Source of the DNA: Pelodera strongyloides
Lineage: Eukaryota > Nematoda > Chromadorea > Rhabditida > Rhabditidae
Direction of reading: 5' to 3'
Length of the DNA stretch: 64,000 nucleotides
NCBI GenBank assembly: GCA_036852015.1
Contig: JAANDG010000196.1
Location: forward strand, 170,283-234,282
Each line of letters starts with the position of its first letter. Positions within the stretch are counted from its first letter, which is position 1. Shown one piece after another: positions 1 to 13,004 of this stretch. The translations under genes and the position numbers were made by a program. Below the pieces are notes generated by a model, which ran no database searches, was not told the origin of the DNA, and worked only from the letters and a program-made list of their open reading frames with translations.

Positions 1-800
1 TTAGATTCGTATTAGGATTCTACATGTTCTCGGAAAAAAGATTAAGCGCGCAGCCAAAACTAAAGGAGCTACTTGCGAAAAACTCATTTTTCAGTGCTAA
101 AAACGGCTATTTTGTATCTCAAGACGTACGTAACGGATTTCCTTCAATTTTTGCACATGATGTTTAGACTACATAAGTAGATCAATCCCAAAAATTCTTT
201 AGCGCGCAGTAATGTTCAACAAAATTACGCCATTTTTTACTTTTCAGCCGGCCCGTATGGAGTCTCAAACTCAATTTTTTCACAATTTCCCACCTCTACA
301 TAGAATTTTACGCCCTGTTTTACCATATATATCTTTTAGAATCATTATTTTTGTTTGTTTTAGTGGCTTTTTAACTTAGTGGGTTACTGTAGCGGCGCCT
401 GTCACACTTTCTCTTTGATCTTTTGCCGGCAGTTGTGGGCGTGGCTTACGGACCCTACGCATACTACGCAGATTTGGAAGCTAAACGTGCAAATTTTTTG
501 ACCAAAGCATCATCCTTCTCTATCACAATACCAAGCACCAAAACATGAACATTTTTTTATGTTTTTCATAAAATGCTTGTTTCCCACGCGAGTTTACACG
601 CGGGAACATTGGTGCTTAGCAAGAACTTTCTGGGGCATATTCGGGGGCACTTACCATTGCGAACATACCTATTTTGGGACACTCTTTGTTATTTAATTAT
701 GGTTTGTTTGCTGGTTATTTAACACTTGTATTTTGGAAGATCAACCCATCATCTTTCGATAAAAGGATAGTAATTGAGCACTTAATTCTCGTGGGCCTCC
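1..800. other. no gene recognised
   Basis: AT-rich sequence without an ORF or a convincing exon. Only the last bases (about 781-800, TCTCGTGGGCCTCC) stand out: they match the end of the hairpin element at 13172-13627, so they are probably a repeat remnant. Confidence 0.5.
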
Positions 801-1198
801 TTTAAAGGGACAGGCTCATCAAAGTAAACCTATATTTACGATACGTTCATAATGACTATCAAGCATTTTATTACAATATATACAAACTAAATTTCACATT
901 TACTCGCCCTGGAAAACTTTTTCCGATGCGCTCAACGTATATGCGCTCACCGTAAAACCGCAAATATCCTTGTTGTCTATGCAAATTTATCGTGAAATTA
1001 TAATGCGATTAAAATTTGCATATATAGCTTTGAAATCTGCAGTTTTATGGTATACATATACGTTGAGCGCATCGGAAAAGGTTTTCCAGGGCGAATAAAG
1101 GTGAAATTTAGTTTGTATTATTGTAATAAAAATGCTTGATAGTCATTATGAACGTATCGTAAATATAGGTTTATTTTGATGGGCCTGTCCCTTTAAAA
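801..1198. mobile_element. fold-back (hairpin) element, TTTAAAGGGACAGGC family
   Basis: Long inverted repeat. The left arm begins TTTAAAGGGACAGGC and the right arm ends GCCTGTCCCTTTAAA, with arms of roughly 180 bases pairing across a short centre near 970-1010. No ORF is present. It looks like a non-autonomous DNA element and shares the AAAGGG/CCCTTT ends with other hairpins in this window. Confidence 0.75.
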
Positions 1199-3018
1199 CT
1201 TGAGTATTGATCATATCTGTTTACCTCAGTTGAGAATGCGTCCTGCTTGCAGCAGCTTGCACACTGTACATGTGCGTAGAAGAGGTGGTGCACCATGTTG
1301 ACGTTTACTTTAAAGCGACATGGTACGCTGTTTTGAAGCGTATTCTGGACAATTGTAATCCCGAGTATTAGGTGACATTTGTGTCCCTCCTCTCTTCTGG
1401 GCATAACACATACTGGAACACATGTTGTATAAAATACAGTAGAATGCAGTTGTCCAGCAAGTGTTTCACAAAACACGTGCCATACCGCTCTAATATTTGA
1501 AGAACGACAACACTTTTCACATAAACACGTTATTTTTGCTACATGAACAACGTGTATGCGATATTTAATTGCAATATATCACGAACTAGGTGCTAATGTT
1601 GTGTTTTAGCGAAGGAATGAATCTCACGTACATAACTAGCTGAATTGTCACTAGGGCTGGTAATTATAACGACGCCAAACAATTTGGTTTCAAATTCAAT
1701 TTGGTTTCTTTCAATAGTTTCCCTTGATTTACTTGGTACAACTGTACGATATAGTAATGCGGAGCTGGATTGGATTTTATTCCTTTTTTGTTTTGATTCT
1801 TTCATATTTATTGCTACCATATATGTGTTTGTTTGTGATGCGCTATTAAAGCTATTAAAGCGATGTGGCACGTAGTTTCGAAACGTATTTCTGGACACCA
1901 CTCCCATGTATTATGTTCAAAATGTGTTCCTTTCTCTGCAGATATTTGCATATAACACATGGTAGTGCAAATGTCCAGCTAAAGTTTCAAAACAGCGCGT
2001 CATACCGTTTTGAAACGATGTTTAATTATATATTTAGGAACACGTTTTTGGCGGGCGAGTCAGAAGCACACTCAACTGGGAATTTGAAAATAAAATGCTG
2101 TACGATGAACAATTTCAGCGCATTCGCGGTATTCGAAAGTGAGGCGAGTGATTTCATGTATGTGTCTGACGTTAGCTGAATACCACTTAGCGGCAGTCCG
2201 GCGGTTTATTCTGCGTGTGGGTTTTGATGGCCGTGCGCTGGGGGTGCGCAGAATAAGTGCAGATTTTAAGCTGCCGCACACATTGCCAGCTTTTCGCCAG
2301 AGCTACGCGCATACCAAACAAATCGCGGTAGAGGATTAAGCTTCTTATAGGCTGCGCATTTCTTCGTGAAAATCAGGGGATTATTTGTTAGCGTGTGGCT
2401 GATACGTCTGTTTCTCGCGGTTATATAGGCTCGTCTCTGAACATAACTGAAACACAACGATTGAGCGACTCATTTATCTTCACTTTTTACTTGCTTTCGG
2501 AAATCGTCTCTGGCGAGAATTTGTTTCCGGAACAATTTTTCCCGCGAGTTTTGAATACGGCCTCATTTTGCCAAATTAATTCATTATTACTCCTTTCTGA
2601 ACTTGTTCTACTTCCTTTGTTTATTAATAGAGAAATTAGGCGACATTTACTTTGCACCTGGCTGCCAATATTAAAAAGTTGCGCTAAAAGTGCACCAAGC
2701 TCTTGGCATGCCTAACTATAATTCTTACTTTTTCCATACATCAGCTATCAGCACCTTTTACTAAAGAACCAGCTCAAAACTAGTAAATAGTTAAAGAACA
2801 AAGCCCTAGTTTTTACTATTTTCTGCTGAGCACGATTGTGTTATTAAGGTGCTGTTACTATAAAAATTAACGGATATTGTTGTTCAACGGAGGGGAGGGG
2901 GAAATAAACTGCGTCTACCCACTCTGTTTATATTTCTGTTTTATGATTCTTGCGATCACAAACTAAATATGCAAAACTTCTGTGAGGTATTTTCTCGTGT
3001 GTTCTTATTGTAAAAAAA
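1199..3018. other. no gene recognised; degenerate repeats
   Basis: No exon chain can be supported. Around 1300-1490 and 1858-2010 there are imperfect inverted repeats with ends like TTAAAGCGATGTGGCACG and a TGGACA core. The same motifs recur near 7260, 21497, 26266, 33541 and 54340, so this is a dispersed repeat family. Confidence 0.4.
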
Positions 3019-3162
3019 GAACCGGCTTTTGAAAAGTATGTATTGGAAGTTCTATTCCCAAACTGCGCTATACGTTTTTTTTTCGTTCTAATTCTATTCA
3101 TTTGCATACAACATATGGGAATAGAGTTCCCGAACATACTTTTCAAAAAAAAAAGGCCGGTT
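3019..3162. repeat. short hairpin repeat
   Basis: Inverted repeat with arms containing CCGGCTTTTGAAAAGTATGT on the left and its near complement ending AAAAGGCCGG on the right, and a small central loop. No coding capacity. It is likely a small MITE-like element. Confidence 0.6.
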
Positions 3163-3411
3163 TATACTTAAATGTGAGACTAATGCGTGATCGTTGTAAC
3201 TTGAACTTAGGTCCTGCAATTAGTGCTACGTAGCCCTGTCCCTAAGTCCTAAGCCCTGAGTCCGAAGTTCAGAACAAACAACCCCTCTCACAATCAGTCT
3301 ACTTCTCTTAAACAAATTGCCAGCGATTCTCAAATAACCCTTTGGCAATTACCGCAATGTTTCTTCCGTGTTTAGAGGCTAAAATTACTACACTAAAAGG
3401 CAATCCATCAA

Positions 3412-3890
3412 GATCAAATTGCGAATTCTAAACGCACTTTATGTCCATTTATGCTTTTAGTTTGACGGAAAGTTCAAGTTCATGGAATACTCCTGCTTAT
3501 AAGTTTATTCAATATTTGAATTTTCAAATCTTAAATTCTCGGAATATGTGTAGCAACACGACGTAATGAACCTAAAATACATTACTGCCGTGGGCATCTA
3601 ATATATTTTTCTGTTGTTGTTGAGAAATTCGCATAACTACGAAAAATTGCGAATTCTAAACACACTTTCTATCCATTTATGTTTCTAGTTTGAAGAAAAG
3701 TTCATGGAATATTCCGACTTATAGGCTTATTTAATCTTTGAATTCATAGAAAACGTGAAATCTTTAACTCTGGGACTATGTATAGCAACACGACGTGATA
3801 GGCACTAAAATATATTACACTGGCGGAATGCCGTGGGATTCGCCTAAAATATTTTTTTTTTGTGAAATTCGCATAATTAACTAAAAATAA
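3412..3890. repeat. tandem duplication, unit about 230 bp
   Basis: Two diverged head-to-tail copies, each starting AAATTGCGAATTCTAAAC (about 3415 and 3647). Both contain a TCCATTTATG core, a TTCATGGAATA segment and a GCAACACGACGT segment. No ORF is present. Confidence 0.6.
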
Positions 3891-4164
3891 CCTAAATTAA
3901 ATTAGCAATCACACTAAATAAAATGACCACAGTGAGTCTTGGCCGCTAGTGTTTATAGATACATTTCGCGCGCAGTTCATTTTTTTACGCACATTACGCG
4001 CATGTGAGACGCGTGTGTGCCAAGAGAGTGCAGCACTCGGGGCCTTCACGCTGGTGCACAAAGGCGAAGGCATTCCTATCCTCAGAACTAGAAAATCAAT
4101 TAAAAGTATAATTAACAAATATTCTTTGCTACTTTGATTTTGGATGTCCACTTTTACTTTTAGT

Positions 4165-7100
4165 ATGCTCAAATATCTTGTAGTAATACTATGTTCAGCG
4201 GTTGCTTTCATTCATTGTGCCTTGTACCCTTTTTTCTGCAAAACGCCATCTTTTAACCTATTAGCTTCAAATACGGCTAATGTTTTCGCCACTTCTTTTG
4301 TAGGAAATGGAAAACATTTTTTCTGTTTTCGTATGCCTTGAATGCCGCACAATTGACTCAATTATCTCAATTATCTGTTTATGCATTTATGCTCGCATAA
4401 AATATGCCGTGCGCCGAGAGAATAATATGTTGATCAACTAGATGAAACGTACGGGCCCTTTTGTCATCACAAATTTCACTTGATTAAAATTTTTCACCGA
4501 TCTTACTATATAAATGCACATTACTGGCTGGAGGACTGTGCGTGCTCTATTTGTTACTGTTTTTCTGCATCGTAATGTTAGTAAACTCAAAGGATGAATA
4601 AGTATGTAAACCTTAAGAACTGAGAAAAAACGTGAAAAAGAGACATGAACAAAAAACTTTGGAAAACGTTTTTTTGACTTTTAATTTTTTGTGTTTACTG
4701 TAGACCGTTGGCGTGTGACAGCTTGAATGAATATGAATATGAAGTGGCCGCGATTTAAGCTGACGATTACCTATTTTTCCTCATTCTATGTTCCTCTCCG
4801 ACCCAAAGTGCCGACCCAACTAAAGCGAAGTCCGACTCAGTGTGGTCCTAGTTTCCGCCCCGGGTCGAAAAATTTGAAAAAAGCATGGGAGTTGGGTCGT
4901 CAAAACCACTGGAGTAGCTCTACAGCATTTTCTTTATGGTTTTTGATCCTGCCCTCATATTATATTTTCCTCCCACTTCATTTCGCAAGCGCTTAGCATT
5001 TTTAGATAATTGAAAGCTGCATAATTTATATATAGGATGCGACATTTTTAATTAATTGAGAGCTTTCTCCATAAGCAGACAGTCCGTTTATTTCAGTTTA
5101 TTGCATGCCAGTTACTAACAGCATTACTCTATAATTTTACTTTTTGGTAAACAGGATTGACATAAATAACAATGTTTTAAAAAAAACAGTAGTTTTGTAT
5201 TGAAACTTCTAGCTATAGAATGTTGTATACGTTTGATTTAAACCGAACTTTAAATATGTTCACACATTTTTACAGGAATTTAGTTGTATTTATTTTTACT
5301 TTATAGCGACGTACTTAGTGTGATGATGTATTATGATTTTACTGCGTTTTTTTCTCGACAGGCACGCATTGTATGTCTCTCGACAGGCACGCATTCTCGA
5401 CAGGCACGCATTGTAACGCTTTGGAAAAAAAAAAATATTATTTTTCCAAAGCGTTCTACAACATTATACAGCAGCAGAAAACCGCGTTTTCACACCTTTT
5501 TCCTCATTGTCAGGCACATCTGTTACCTTACCGCTTCTTTCGAACAGTGAATTCTTCTCACTAATAAATAATAATCAATTTTTTACATTTCAAGAGCGTG
5601 ATCCTTTACTCAAGCGTAGGGCGTAGTTCACATCTAAATACAGTGCTTAAACTTTAAAGTCTTTAAACGCTTATGCTCTTGTATGTTCAAATAAATTAGG
5701 CGCCTGATGTTTCACTTTAATCAGAGTATGTGTATGTTTATTCTGTCACGTTACGGAATCTATCAGTGGGCCTACTTTTTACTTTTGCCCCACGCTTTTT
5801 ATTGACGCAGTAATGAGACGGAACTGAATAAAATTAGCTCAATAGGTGTGCAGACCGCAACCTTCTTTTTCAACGTTTTTTCCTGCGGGATCAGATAAAT
5901 TAAAATTTTTCTACCCTGTTTCAAAAAATAATGAAAAGGCACTGAGTTGTTTATCTATTATTTATTAGGGGTCGTCACTAATTTAATCTATTTATATAAG
6001 TCGCGCCAAAAAACTTGCTTTGAATTTGCCTGTGATCTGATCTCTGATCTGCTATTTACGTTTGACGCCCTTCCAAAAAGTCTAGACTTCCCTATTTTTG
6101 TCTACTTTTTCTAATTCTAATATTGTTGACTCTTGATCGCAGTTGTGCATTATTATCCCAGCAAACCTTCGAAATATTCCATGCTTTACATGTATGTATT
6201 GCTAGTTCTTTAAGTCCACAATTTACATATCGGCATACATTTCAGGCTAATCAATTAGGGTTTCTTTCTGCTATGAAAAGGAGCGCATTATGTCAATAAC
6301 GGCGGTAAATAATTCAGCCCTATTATTTGTATGCAACTTTGCTGATCGCTTCCCTTACCTTTAATGAAAAAATGTGTGACCCGCATTCGAAAAATTAAAT
6401 AAATAAATAAATAAATAAATACAGTCATATAAATATACCAATAACTGGTACAAACGAGCAAGATGCTACCTTCAGAGTTAGGCAAATAATCGGTTTACTC
6501 AAAGGAAAATTTTAGACTATAGGCCTAAGCCCAAGCCCAAGCCTAAGCCTAAGCCTTTTTCTTGCAGGAGGAGTGCGAGCTCGTCTGCAATAACCTCGTC
6601 AGTTACTGCAATCCGTCGCAGCACAGCGACGTCTTCGTCTGTCAATTGAACGTCACCGTTTTCTTGGCCGTTATATTTCTGGCAATTGTCACAGGTAAGT
6701 AATAACGAAAATTTAATAGTCTGATGAAATCGAGGTACCTAAGCCGAAATAAGATTTCTTTTCTTCGAACTAAGTTTATGGAAGCCGGTTGGAGACGGAC
6801 AGTTTTTTTCCTGTTCGAAGCAGTTAGGCGACCACTTGCCGTCCTCTTGCCAAATAAGCAGAAAATTAACAAATAAACAATCTCTAATTGTGTAATCGTT
6901 GCAAATGGTCGGTGACGGGTCGCCTAAGTTTTTTACGTCCGGATATCAGGCGTTGTCCATTTTTCTGCAAAAATTCTTAAAAGGCCTACATATATATTTC
7001 CCTTTCAGGTGTTTTGCTACCGTTGTCCTGTTTATTTTGCTACTTATTTGGTTTCTACGCGAGGTTGCGACGCTTTCTGTCCAGGCCCAGAGCAAATACG

Positions 7101-10100
7101 GACGAATTACAAAAAATAAATAGCGCAAAGATGAATAGTAAGTTTTTTTTGTTTGTTTCATTTCTAGTTTTAGTATATGTCAACTGGTTTTAAAAAGGAA
7201 GAGAATGAATGCAACGTAATCAGAATATTATCCGTTGAACAGCAGTTTTCGAGCAACGTGTGTATCACAAACTACGTGCCATATGCCATATCGCTTTAGT
7301 TGCTTTACTAAATGTGAACCAATGTCAGTACATTTCAGCAGTAATATCGGATAGTGAAACACCGCTACCAATCGTGGTTAATAATCGTGTTAGGAAAAGT
7401 GAGCACGCCATAATGCCCCGTCGTTATCAGGTAGAAGTTTCGCAATTATTTTGGAGAAAACTGTTTGCCAAGCAAAAGCAACTATGTATTCCATTTGTCT
7501 AGCAAATCGTTTCGAAGGAAGCATGCCGCACAGCCTTGAGTTTGTTGAGTAATTCGCGGCACAAGCGCGTTTTCGGAGCGAGAGCGATGCGCTGACGCAG
7601 TTGGTGAGAGAATGAACAGAAACGACGAATAGTACAATGTAAGATATTTCAGACGCGAATACACTGGAAATCTGTAGGTGGAGGATCATTTTCATGAGTC
7701 ATTATGTCGATTATTGTGATGAAACGTTCACTAACAATCACAATGAGCCTTCATTGTTATCTTCGGAGGGTTATTCTATCGCAGTGTGCATGCCAGATGG
7801 AACGAAGTGATAGCCTTTTTTTGTAAAAAATGCTAAGTAATGAATAATAATCGTGAACCCCCTTGCATAACACTGAAACGAGAGAAGTTAACAACAAAAC
7901 GTCCATGGAACTGCGCCCGATTCGTAGAACGCAAAAAGATACGTTGTGTAGTTCAGGATCAATAATTATCCTGTTTTATGTAGATCCTTTTACATTCATT
8001 GAAATGAAAAATCATGTATTATTTTTTTGTTTCACCTTTATTGTTAGTCACCGTGCATTAGAAAAAATTTTTTCAAATAGACGATAGTGTGAGATATTTA
8101 AACTAAAGTTTTTTGAAAGGCCTCGGAATGTTTTATTTGAAGTTTATTACAACACCATCCATCAGGGTATTTACATTCGTCGTTTTCTTAACTTTTTGTT
8201 TTCTTGCGCGTGTTTCTTATTTTATCCTCATCTTGACGGGTATATTGATATATGTGTTATCAATGTCGCATTAGATAAGATATTCGATTATATATTAGCA
8301 TTTTCAATAAATAATTCAATTTTTTTCATACCATAATGCATGGACAGTGAACATGGGAAATTACATAAAAAAACGCAGCTCGTTTCAACCACAAATGGAT
8401 GCTTTTAATTATAAGGATCTACTCACAAATGCGTGGAAGTGTGCCAATATCGCCTTATAGGAATGGAAGAATCATTTGGTGACGGTCCCCTGTTTTTTTA
8501 ACCCATTTGGTGACCACTTGAAAATTTCTCGAAAACCGTCTCAAGTGGTCACCACCCCGTTTTTTTCGGTGAAAACCATTTGGCGACCAGCCAATGACGG
8601 TTTTTCTGTGATTTCGGCAATTATTCTGTTTTCCTGTGTTATTTACCAGTCATTTACTAATGCGCGTGCTCACGAAAACCAAGATGCTGGATCTTTCCTA
8701 GTGTACGGAGTTGCAACAAATACACAACACCTAGCGACTAGAGTATACCAAGCGGACTCCAAAAATAAACGCATCCGAGTCATGCAAATTTTATAATGAT
8801 GTGTTACCATAAGATATAGGCGACGCGACACCGTAGCCGTAAAATATATTTTCGATTTTCTACCATGTAGCTAAACTGCCGTACCCAAAAAGAGAAAATC
8901 ATTATGTCAGCGAAAGTAAATTTGAAATTTTTTGATTGCGCAAAAATATGAATGGGAGGGAGGAATTTTTATAAAACAACAATTAAAATACATTTTGTTA
9001 AATATTCATATAGAATTCAAACTTCAAGCGTCTAGGTGGTTTGAAGAAAAACTTCTTTGCGCAATAAAATACTGTGAGTTGCGCAATAAAATACTGTGAG
9101 TTGTGCAAGAAAATATGTGTCGCTTTATGAGCTGGTCCGCCTACATTGCGGGATTGCAATTTTTATTTGCTCTATTGCACTTCTCTTATCAAATGATAAA
9201 CCATTATCTGAATTATGAATTATGAAATATTAATTCCGTTAATTCTAGCCTTCTGGGTGTGTGAATGTTGTTTTGTTCTTATATTCAAATAAAATATGTT
9301 CATTAGAAATTACAATGATTGTAACCAAAACTATACAATTGGACCCACTTCTCCCGGGAGTTATCGAATATATGCGTTCCTCGCCGGTAAGGTCTTACCA
9401 AAAATGTAAACACTGAGGAAACTTGGCCGGCACCTGGCCTACACTGGGTGGGCCGCCGTGTGTGGGCCTACCCGTTTTTTTTGTCGGCCGCGCACCGGCC
9501 AAAGTTTTGCGTTGAATAGATCAGTCCCCTGATATTTCATTGAACATTTCAATGTATCGCCCGGTATACAAGGTGTCACAACGAAAATTCGCGTCATTGG
9601 ATTTTTTTGTCTACTAAAAAAACATGTGTGAACTGGACAAAATTGTATGACAGTGCACATCACATTATGATTTCTTATTTTTACAGCGCGCTCGTGTACT
9701 GACCGTCGGTGACTATTCTTGGCTGTCCTTCTTTATCAACCTATTGTTCGGTGAACGTCTAACTCCTGAATATCGCCTTTATGAGGTAGGAATAGGTAAA
9801 GCAGTATTGTATCCACTAGTCTGTGGAATGGAAGTTGCATTTGATACGCGTGGTAGACTAGGTTCGGAAGTTCGGACCACCAACATAAAGCAACTCAAGA
9901 CGATGATCTCCGTACCTTTGATGTTTTACTCCCGGGAGCCGTAAAAATAATGGATCTTCTCTCACAATTGATCGTATATGAACAAAATGAAAATAAAGCG
10001 TTTCTTGTTTTTTTTTAAAATAGATTACTCGTTTACAACTGAATCTTTTACAGACGTTTCTAAAATGCATCTCCAATTTGCCTGATGAGCGAAAGAAAGA

Positions 10101-11419
10101 AGTCAACACAAAGGTCGCGAAAGTTACAAATGCTACATTAGTCCTTTTTGTACAATTACAGTACAATTTTCCTTTTTGTCTATGATAAAAGCAATCTCTG
10201 AAATTGTGTAAATAGCAATATTAGGTGTGAATCTTCTATTTTTCTGTATTTCTTCGATTCAGATCCGCTACATTATGTGTGGTCTGGACCTCGCCTATTT
10301 TTCCACTTGGATCGAACACGAGGAAAATCTGAAAAAGTTGGTGGCAGGAATTGTGCACTACATGGAGTAAGCTAATATTTACCCCTTAAGAATACATTGA
10401 GACGATTTGACTTGTAAACCCTTGTGAGTCATACATGTAAACGCGATGCGCTATCCGCTATTTGAATCACTGGGGCAATTTGGTTTGTGCGCCGCGTTCA
10501 CTTTTCCAAAAAGCAGCTCGCTAGCGGCGCTAGCTACCGAAGCTGCCAAGTGAAGGCCGGTGCAGTCTGATAAAAGCACAAAAAAGTTTCGGCTCTCCCT
10601 GGACACTAGGCCCGAAATGGGTGAGTCCATACATATGGGCCATATGAGCACGCCTAGTTTTAGACCGCGCATCGCCCTTTCAACACTCTTTGTCTATATT
10701 GCTGGTAAACACTTAATTATTATTTAGACTACTGCAACTCTGCATAACAGCTCGCAATGAAAACCAAGGAGGTAGACGACTCGGAAGTACTCAAAGAACA
10801 AGACAAAGAATAAGAACGCGCACAGTACATTTTGGAACTCATTTTGCCCTAAACATTACGTACGACGAAATGCACAACATGGAGTAAGCTAATATTTACC
10901 CCTTAGGAATACATTGAGACGATTTGACTTGTAAACCCTTGTGAGCCACATAGTCATACATGTAAACGCGATGCGCTGTCCGCTATTTGAATCATTGGGG
11001 AATATTGGCCGGTGCGCCGCGTTCACTTTGCCGGAAAAAAATTGGGCCTCCTGCGTCTTGCCTACAGTTGGCTCATGAAAAGTAACTTGAAGGGCACTAA
11101 GAAGCAGCTCGCTAGCGGCTCTAGCTACCGAAGCGGCCTAGTGAAGGCTGGTGCAGTCTGATAAAAGCACAAAAAAAGTGTCAGCTCTCCCTGGACACTA
11201 GGCCCGAAATGGGTGAGTCCATACATATGGGCCATATGGGGCACGCCCAGCTTTATCCCATATGAGCACGCCTAGTTTTAGACCGCGCATCGCCCTTTCA
11301 ACACTCTTTGTCTATATTGCTGGCAAACACATAATTTAATATTACTATTTAGACTACTGCAACTCTGCATAACATCTAGCAACGAAAACCAAGGAGGTAG
11401 ACGACTCGGAAGTCGCTAA
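4165..11419 (+). CDS. unrecognised membrane-protein gene (partial model)
   Basis: I do not recognise the family. Supported exons: 6568-6694, 7009-7137, 9687-9785, 10054-10113, 10263-10365, 10728-10883 and 11353-11419 (stop). A tentative first exon, 4165-4299, lies just after the acceptor CTTTTACTTTTAG and encodes a signal-like MLKYLVVILCSAVAFIHC. The 6568/7009 pair encodes a cysteine-rich stretch (about five Cys), then a hydrophobic helix containing VFLAVIFLAI, then a basic YARLRRF segment. This fits a type I membrane protein. Later exons give a DYSWLSFF segment and a FSTWIEHEENL segment. Phases agree except between 7137 (phase 1) and 9687 (phase 0), where an exon is missing or a different donor is used. 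The last exon and its intron are tandemly duplicated. The missing link means this could be two genes. Confidence 0.4.
5342..5415. repeat. three short direct repeats
   Basis: The unit CTCGACAGGCACGCATT occurs three times with irregular spacing. It is followed at 5418-5456 by a small hairpin with CGCTTTGGAAA arms. It lies in what would be intron 1 of the unrecognised gene. No function is proposed. Confidence 0.6.
5416..6520. other. no exon recognised
   Basis: AT-rich probable intron or intergenic DNA. The only notable item is an (AAAT)n microsatellite at about 6395-6421. Confidence 0.4.
6520..6556 (+). repeat. interstitial nematode telomeric repeat (GCCTAA)n
   Basis: A run of about five to six units GCCTAA/GCCCAA, the complement of the nematode telomere repeat TTAGGC. 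It ends immediately before the splice acceptor TTTTTCTTGCAG of the exon at 6568. Two units carry a T-to-C change, so the tract is old or degenerating. Confidence 0.8.
7172..9686. other. long non-coding stretch, repeat copies
   Basis: No exon with suitable phase was found, although one is expected here. The part at about 8600-8710 (CGGCAATTATTCTGTTTTCC and following) is repeated at about 15180-15270. At 9057-9105 a unit of about 23 bp with CGCAATAAAATACTGTGAGTT occurs twice in tandem. Confidence 0.4.
10358..11419 (+). repeat. tandem duplication of intron plus exon
   Basis: The block beginning at CATGGAGTAAGC (about 10361) and including the exon at 10728 is repeated from about 10878 to 11419. 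Both copies keep the donor GA|GTAAGC, the intron landmarks GACGATTTGACTTGTAAACC and GACCGCGCATCGCCC, and the exon start TTTAG|ACTACTGC. In-frame reading gives LLQLCI at the start of both exon copies. The first copy (156 bases) continues through a basic region into the second donor; the second stops after 22 codons. Small indels and substitutions separate the copies. Confidence 0.8.
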
Positions 11420-11510
11420 TGGCAATTAAGCAGTATTCAAGCTCTATAAATTTACTTCAATATGACACATATTGTACAGAACGATCATTCACTATGTAAT
11501 TAATGTATTA

Positions 11511-11891
11511 TCTTATTATATAAAGTTGGGAGCTTTGTTTGTGCGTTTGTTTGTACGTTTGGATGATGTGCGTTACGCTCAGGAAGTAGGACTGGTTCAG
11601 TAGTTCATGGTCCCATGCACTGAACCATCTCACATCCCGAGCGCCCCTCTCACAAAAGCCCGAAAAAAGCTGCATATATGGAATATCTGTGGGGTATCGG
11701 CCGTGCGTTTCCGCGGCGCTCAAAGTACTAGGTGTGAACTACAAACAACATGCAAATCAAGAGGGACGAAGCGAGGATTTAGCATATGATCCTTGCCCTT
11801 ATTTTTTCACTGATTTTTAATCTAGGTTTCACGTATGCATAAAATAAAGTAAATTTATTAGAAAGTCGCCTCGGGCGGCGTAGCCGGCTGG
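11511..11891 (+). mobile_element. non-autonomous Helitron-like element (complete)
   Basis: It starts A|TCTTATTATATAAAG and ends with the hairpin GTCGCC-TCG-GGCGGC followed after a few bases by GCCGGCTGG|T. A 5' TC end, a 3' hairpin just before CTRR, and insertion between A and T are the classic Helitron termini. There is no long ORF, so it depends on a Rep/helicase elsewhere. Related ends occur at 31741-31991, 43115-43371, 47217-47591 and 50219-50575. Confidence 0.75.
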
Positions 11892-12446
11892 TGTATTATA
11901 TTATGTGAGATGAAATAGCATTTTTTCCGCTACTTTGTTACCTTGGTACTTGGTACTCCTTGGTATCTTTATCAACACCCCCGGTAGATATCCAGTCGGT
12001 ACCGCTTCACTGATTTTATTCATGAGTTTGGCTTACTTATATTTTCTACCTTTGTTCTTTTTGTGCTCATATTCTTGATATACAAAACAGTAAATTATAA
12101 TTTTATGTATTCCAGCGTCCAAATAATAACCCATGTCCCATACCATAGATAGACGTCCATGAAACATGAAGAATCTGCATGAAACATGAAATGACATATA
12201 TACGGTCCATGCCGTCCAATACTTCTAAATGAAGCGCCATTTCGTCCAAGTGGGAGCATATCAAGTGCCGTTTGGGTGTAAAGGTGAGCCATTTTGTCGC
12301 CAATACTGCCTAAGATAGTCTCTCTTGACAACTAGTATCTTTAGGAACTATCGACGCTACGTAAGTTACCTTGGCGACCTGTACTTCTTCTTCTTTTACT
12401 AAAACTTTTGTCGTAGTCCATTACATCCATTCAACGTTTCTCTTTA
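11892..12446. other. no gene recognised
   Basis: No exon or ORF of interest. There are short local repeats (ACTTGGTACTCCTTGG near 11945, GAAACATGAA near 12160-12190) that look like slippage. Confidence 0.4.
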
Positions 12447-12861
12447 GTAAAGGGTCAGGCCCATTTCAAATGACCCCTATTTTTGACGCCTCCATCTGAT
12501 TCCTCATGTCAAATATAATAGGATACGATATTTTTCTAATTTTCAAGCGCAAAATTCACGCAGTATTCAGCAATTTACCACCAGTCATACCCAACTATTT
12601 ATCGCAGTTGACACGCCCCTTCGCGCTAATTGGGCAATATGCTCTATTGGGCGTGGCAATTGCGATACTGACCACTCAGTGCGAAGGGGCGTGCCAACTG
12701 CGATAAATAGTTGGGTATGACTGGCAATGGTAAATTGCTGAATAGTGTGTGAATTTTGCGCTTGAAAATTAGAAAAATATTGCATCCTACTATATTTGAC
12801 ATGGAGAATCTGATGGAATAATCAAAAATAGGGGTCATTTGAAATGGGCCTGACCCTTTAA
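12447..12861. mobile_element. fold-back element, AAAGGGTCAGGCCC ends
   Basis: A nearly perfect inverted repeat. It starts AAAGGGTCAGGCCCATTTCA and ends with the complement TGAAATGGGCCTGACCCTTT, and the arms run close to the centre (about 12655). The antisense ORFs here are only mirror readings of the two arms. Confidence 0.85.
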
Positions 12862-12892
12862 AGGGAATATGTATGCCCTTTTTGATGTTGAA

Positions 12893-12975
12893 GTGGGGCG
12901 TCGTGGCTCACTGGCAAAGTTCTCGTCTCTCACCCATACGACCCGGGTTCGAATTCCGCCCAGTGCTACCATCCT
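12893..12975 (+). mobile_element. tRNA-like sequence (SINE head or tRNA pseudogene)
   Basis: It contains an A-box-like TGGCTCACTGG and, 47 bases on, a B-box-like GGTTCGAATTCC, the two internal RNA polymerase III promoter boxes. The acceptor and anticodon arms do not pair as in a real tRNA, so a SINE head or pseudogene is preferred. It lies between two fold-back elements. Confidence 0.55.
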
Positions 12976-13004
12976 GCAAACATACCACGGCGTCGGGAAT
13001 AAAG

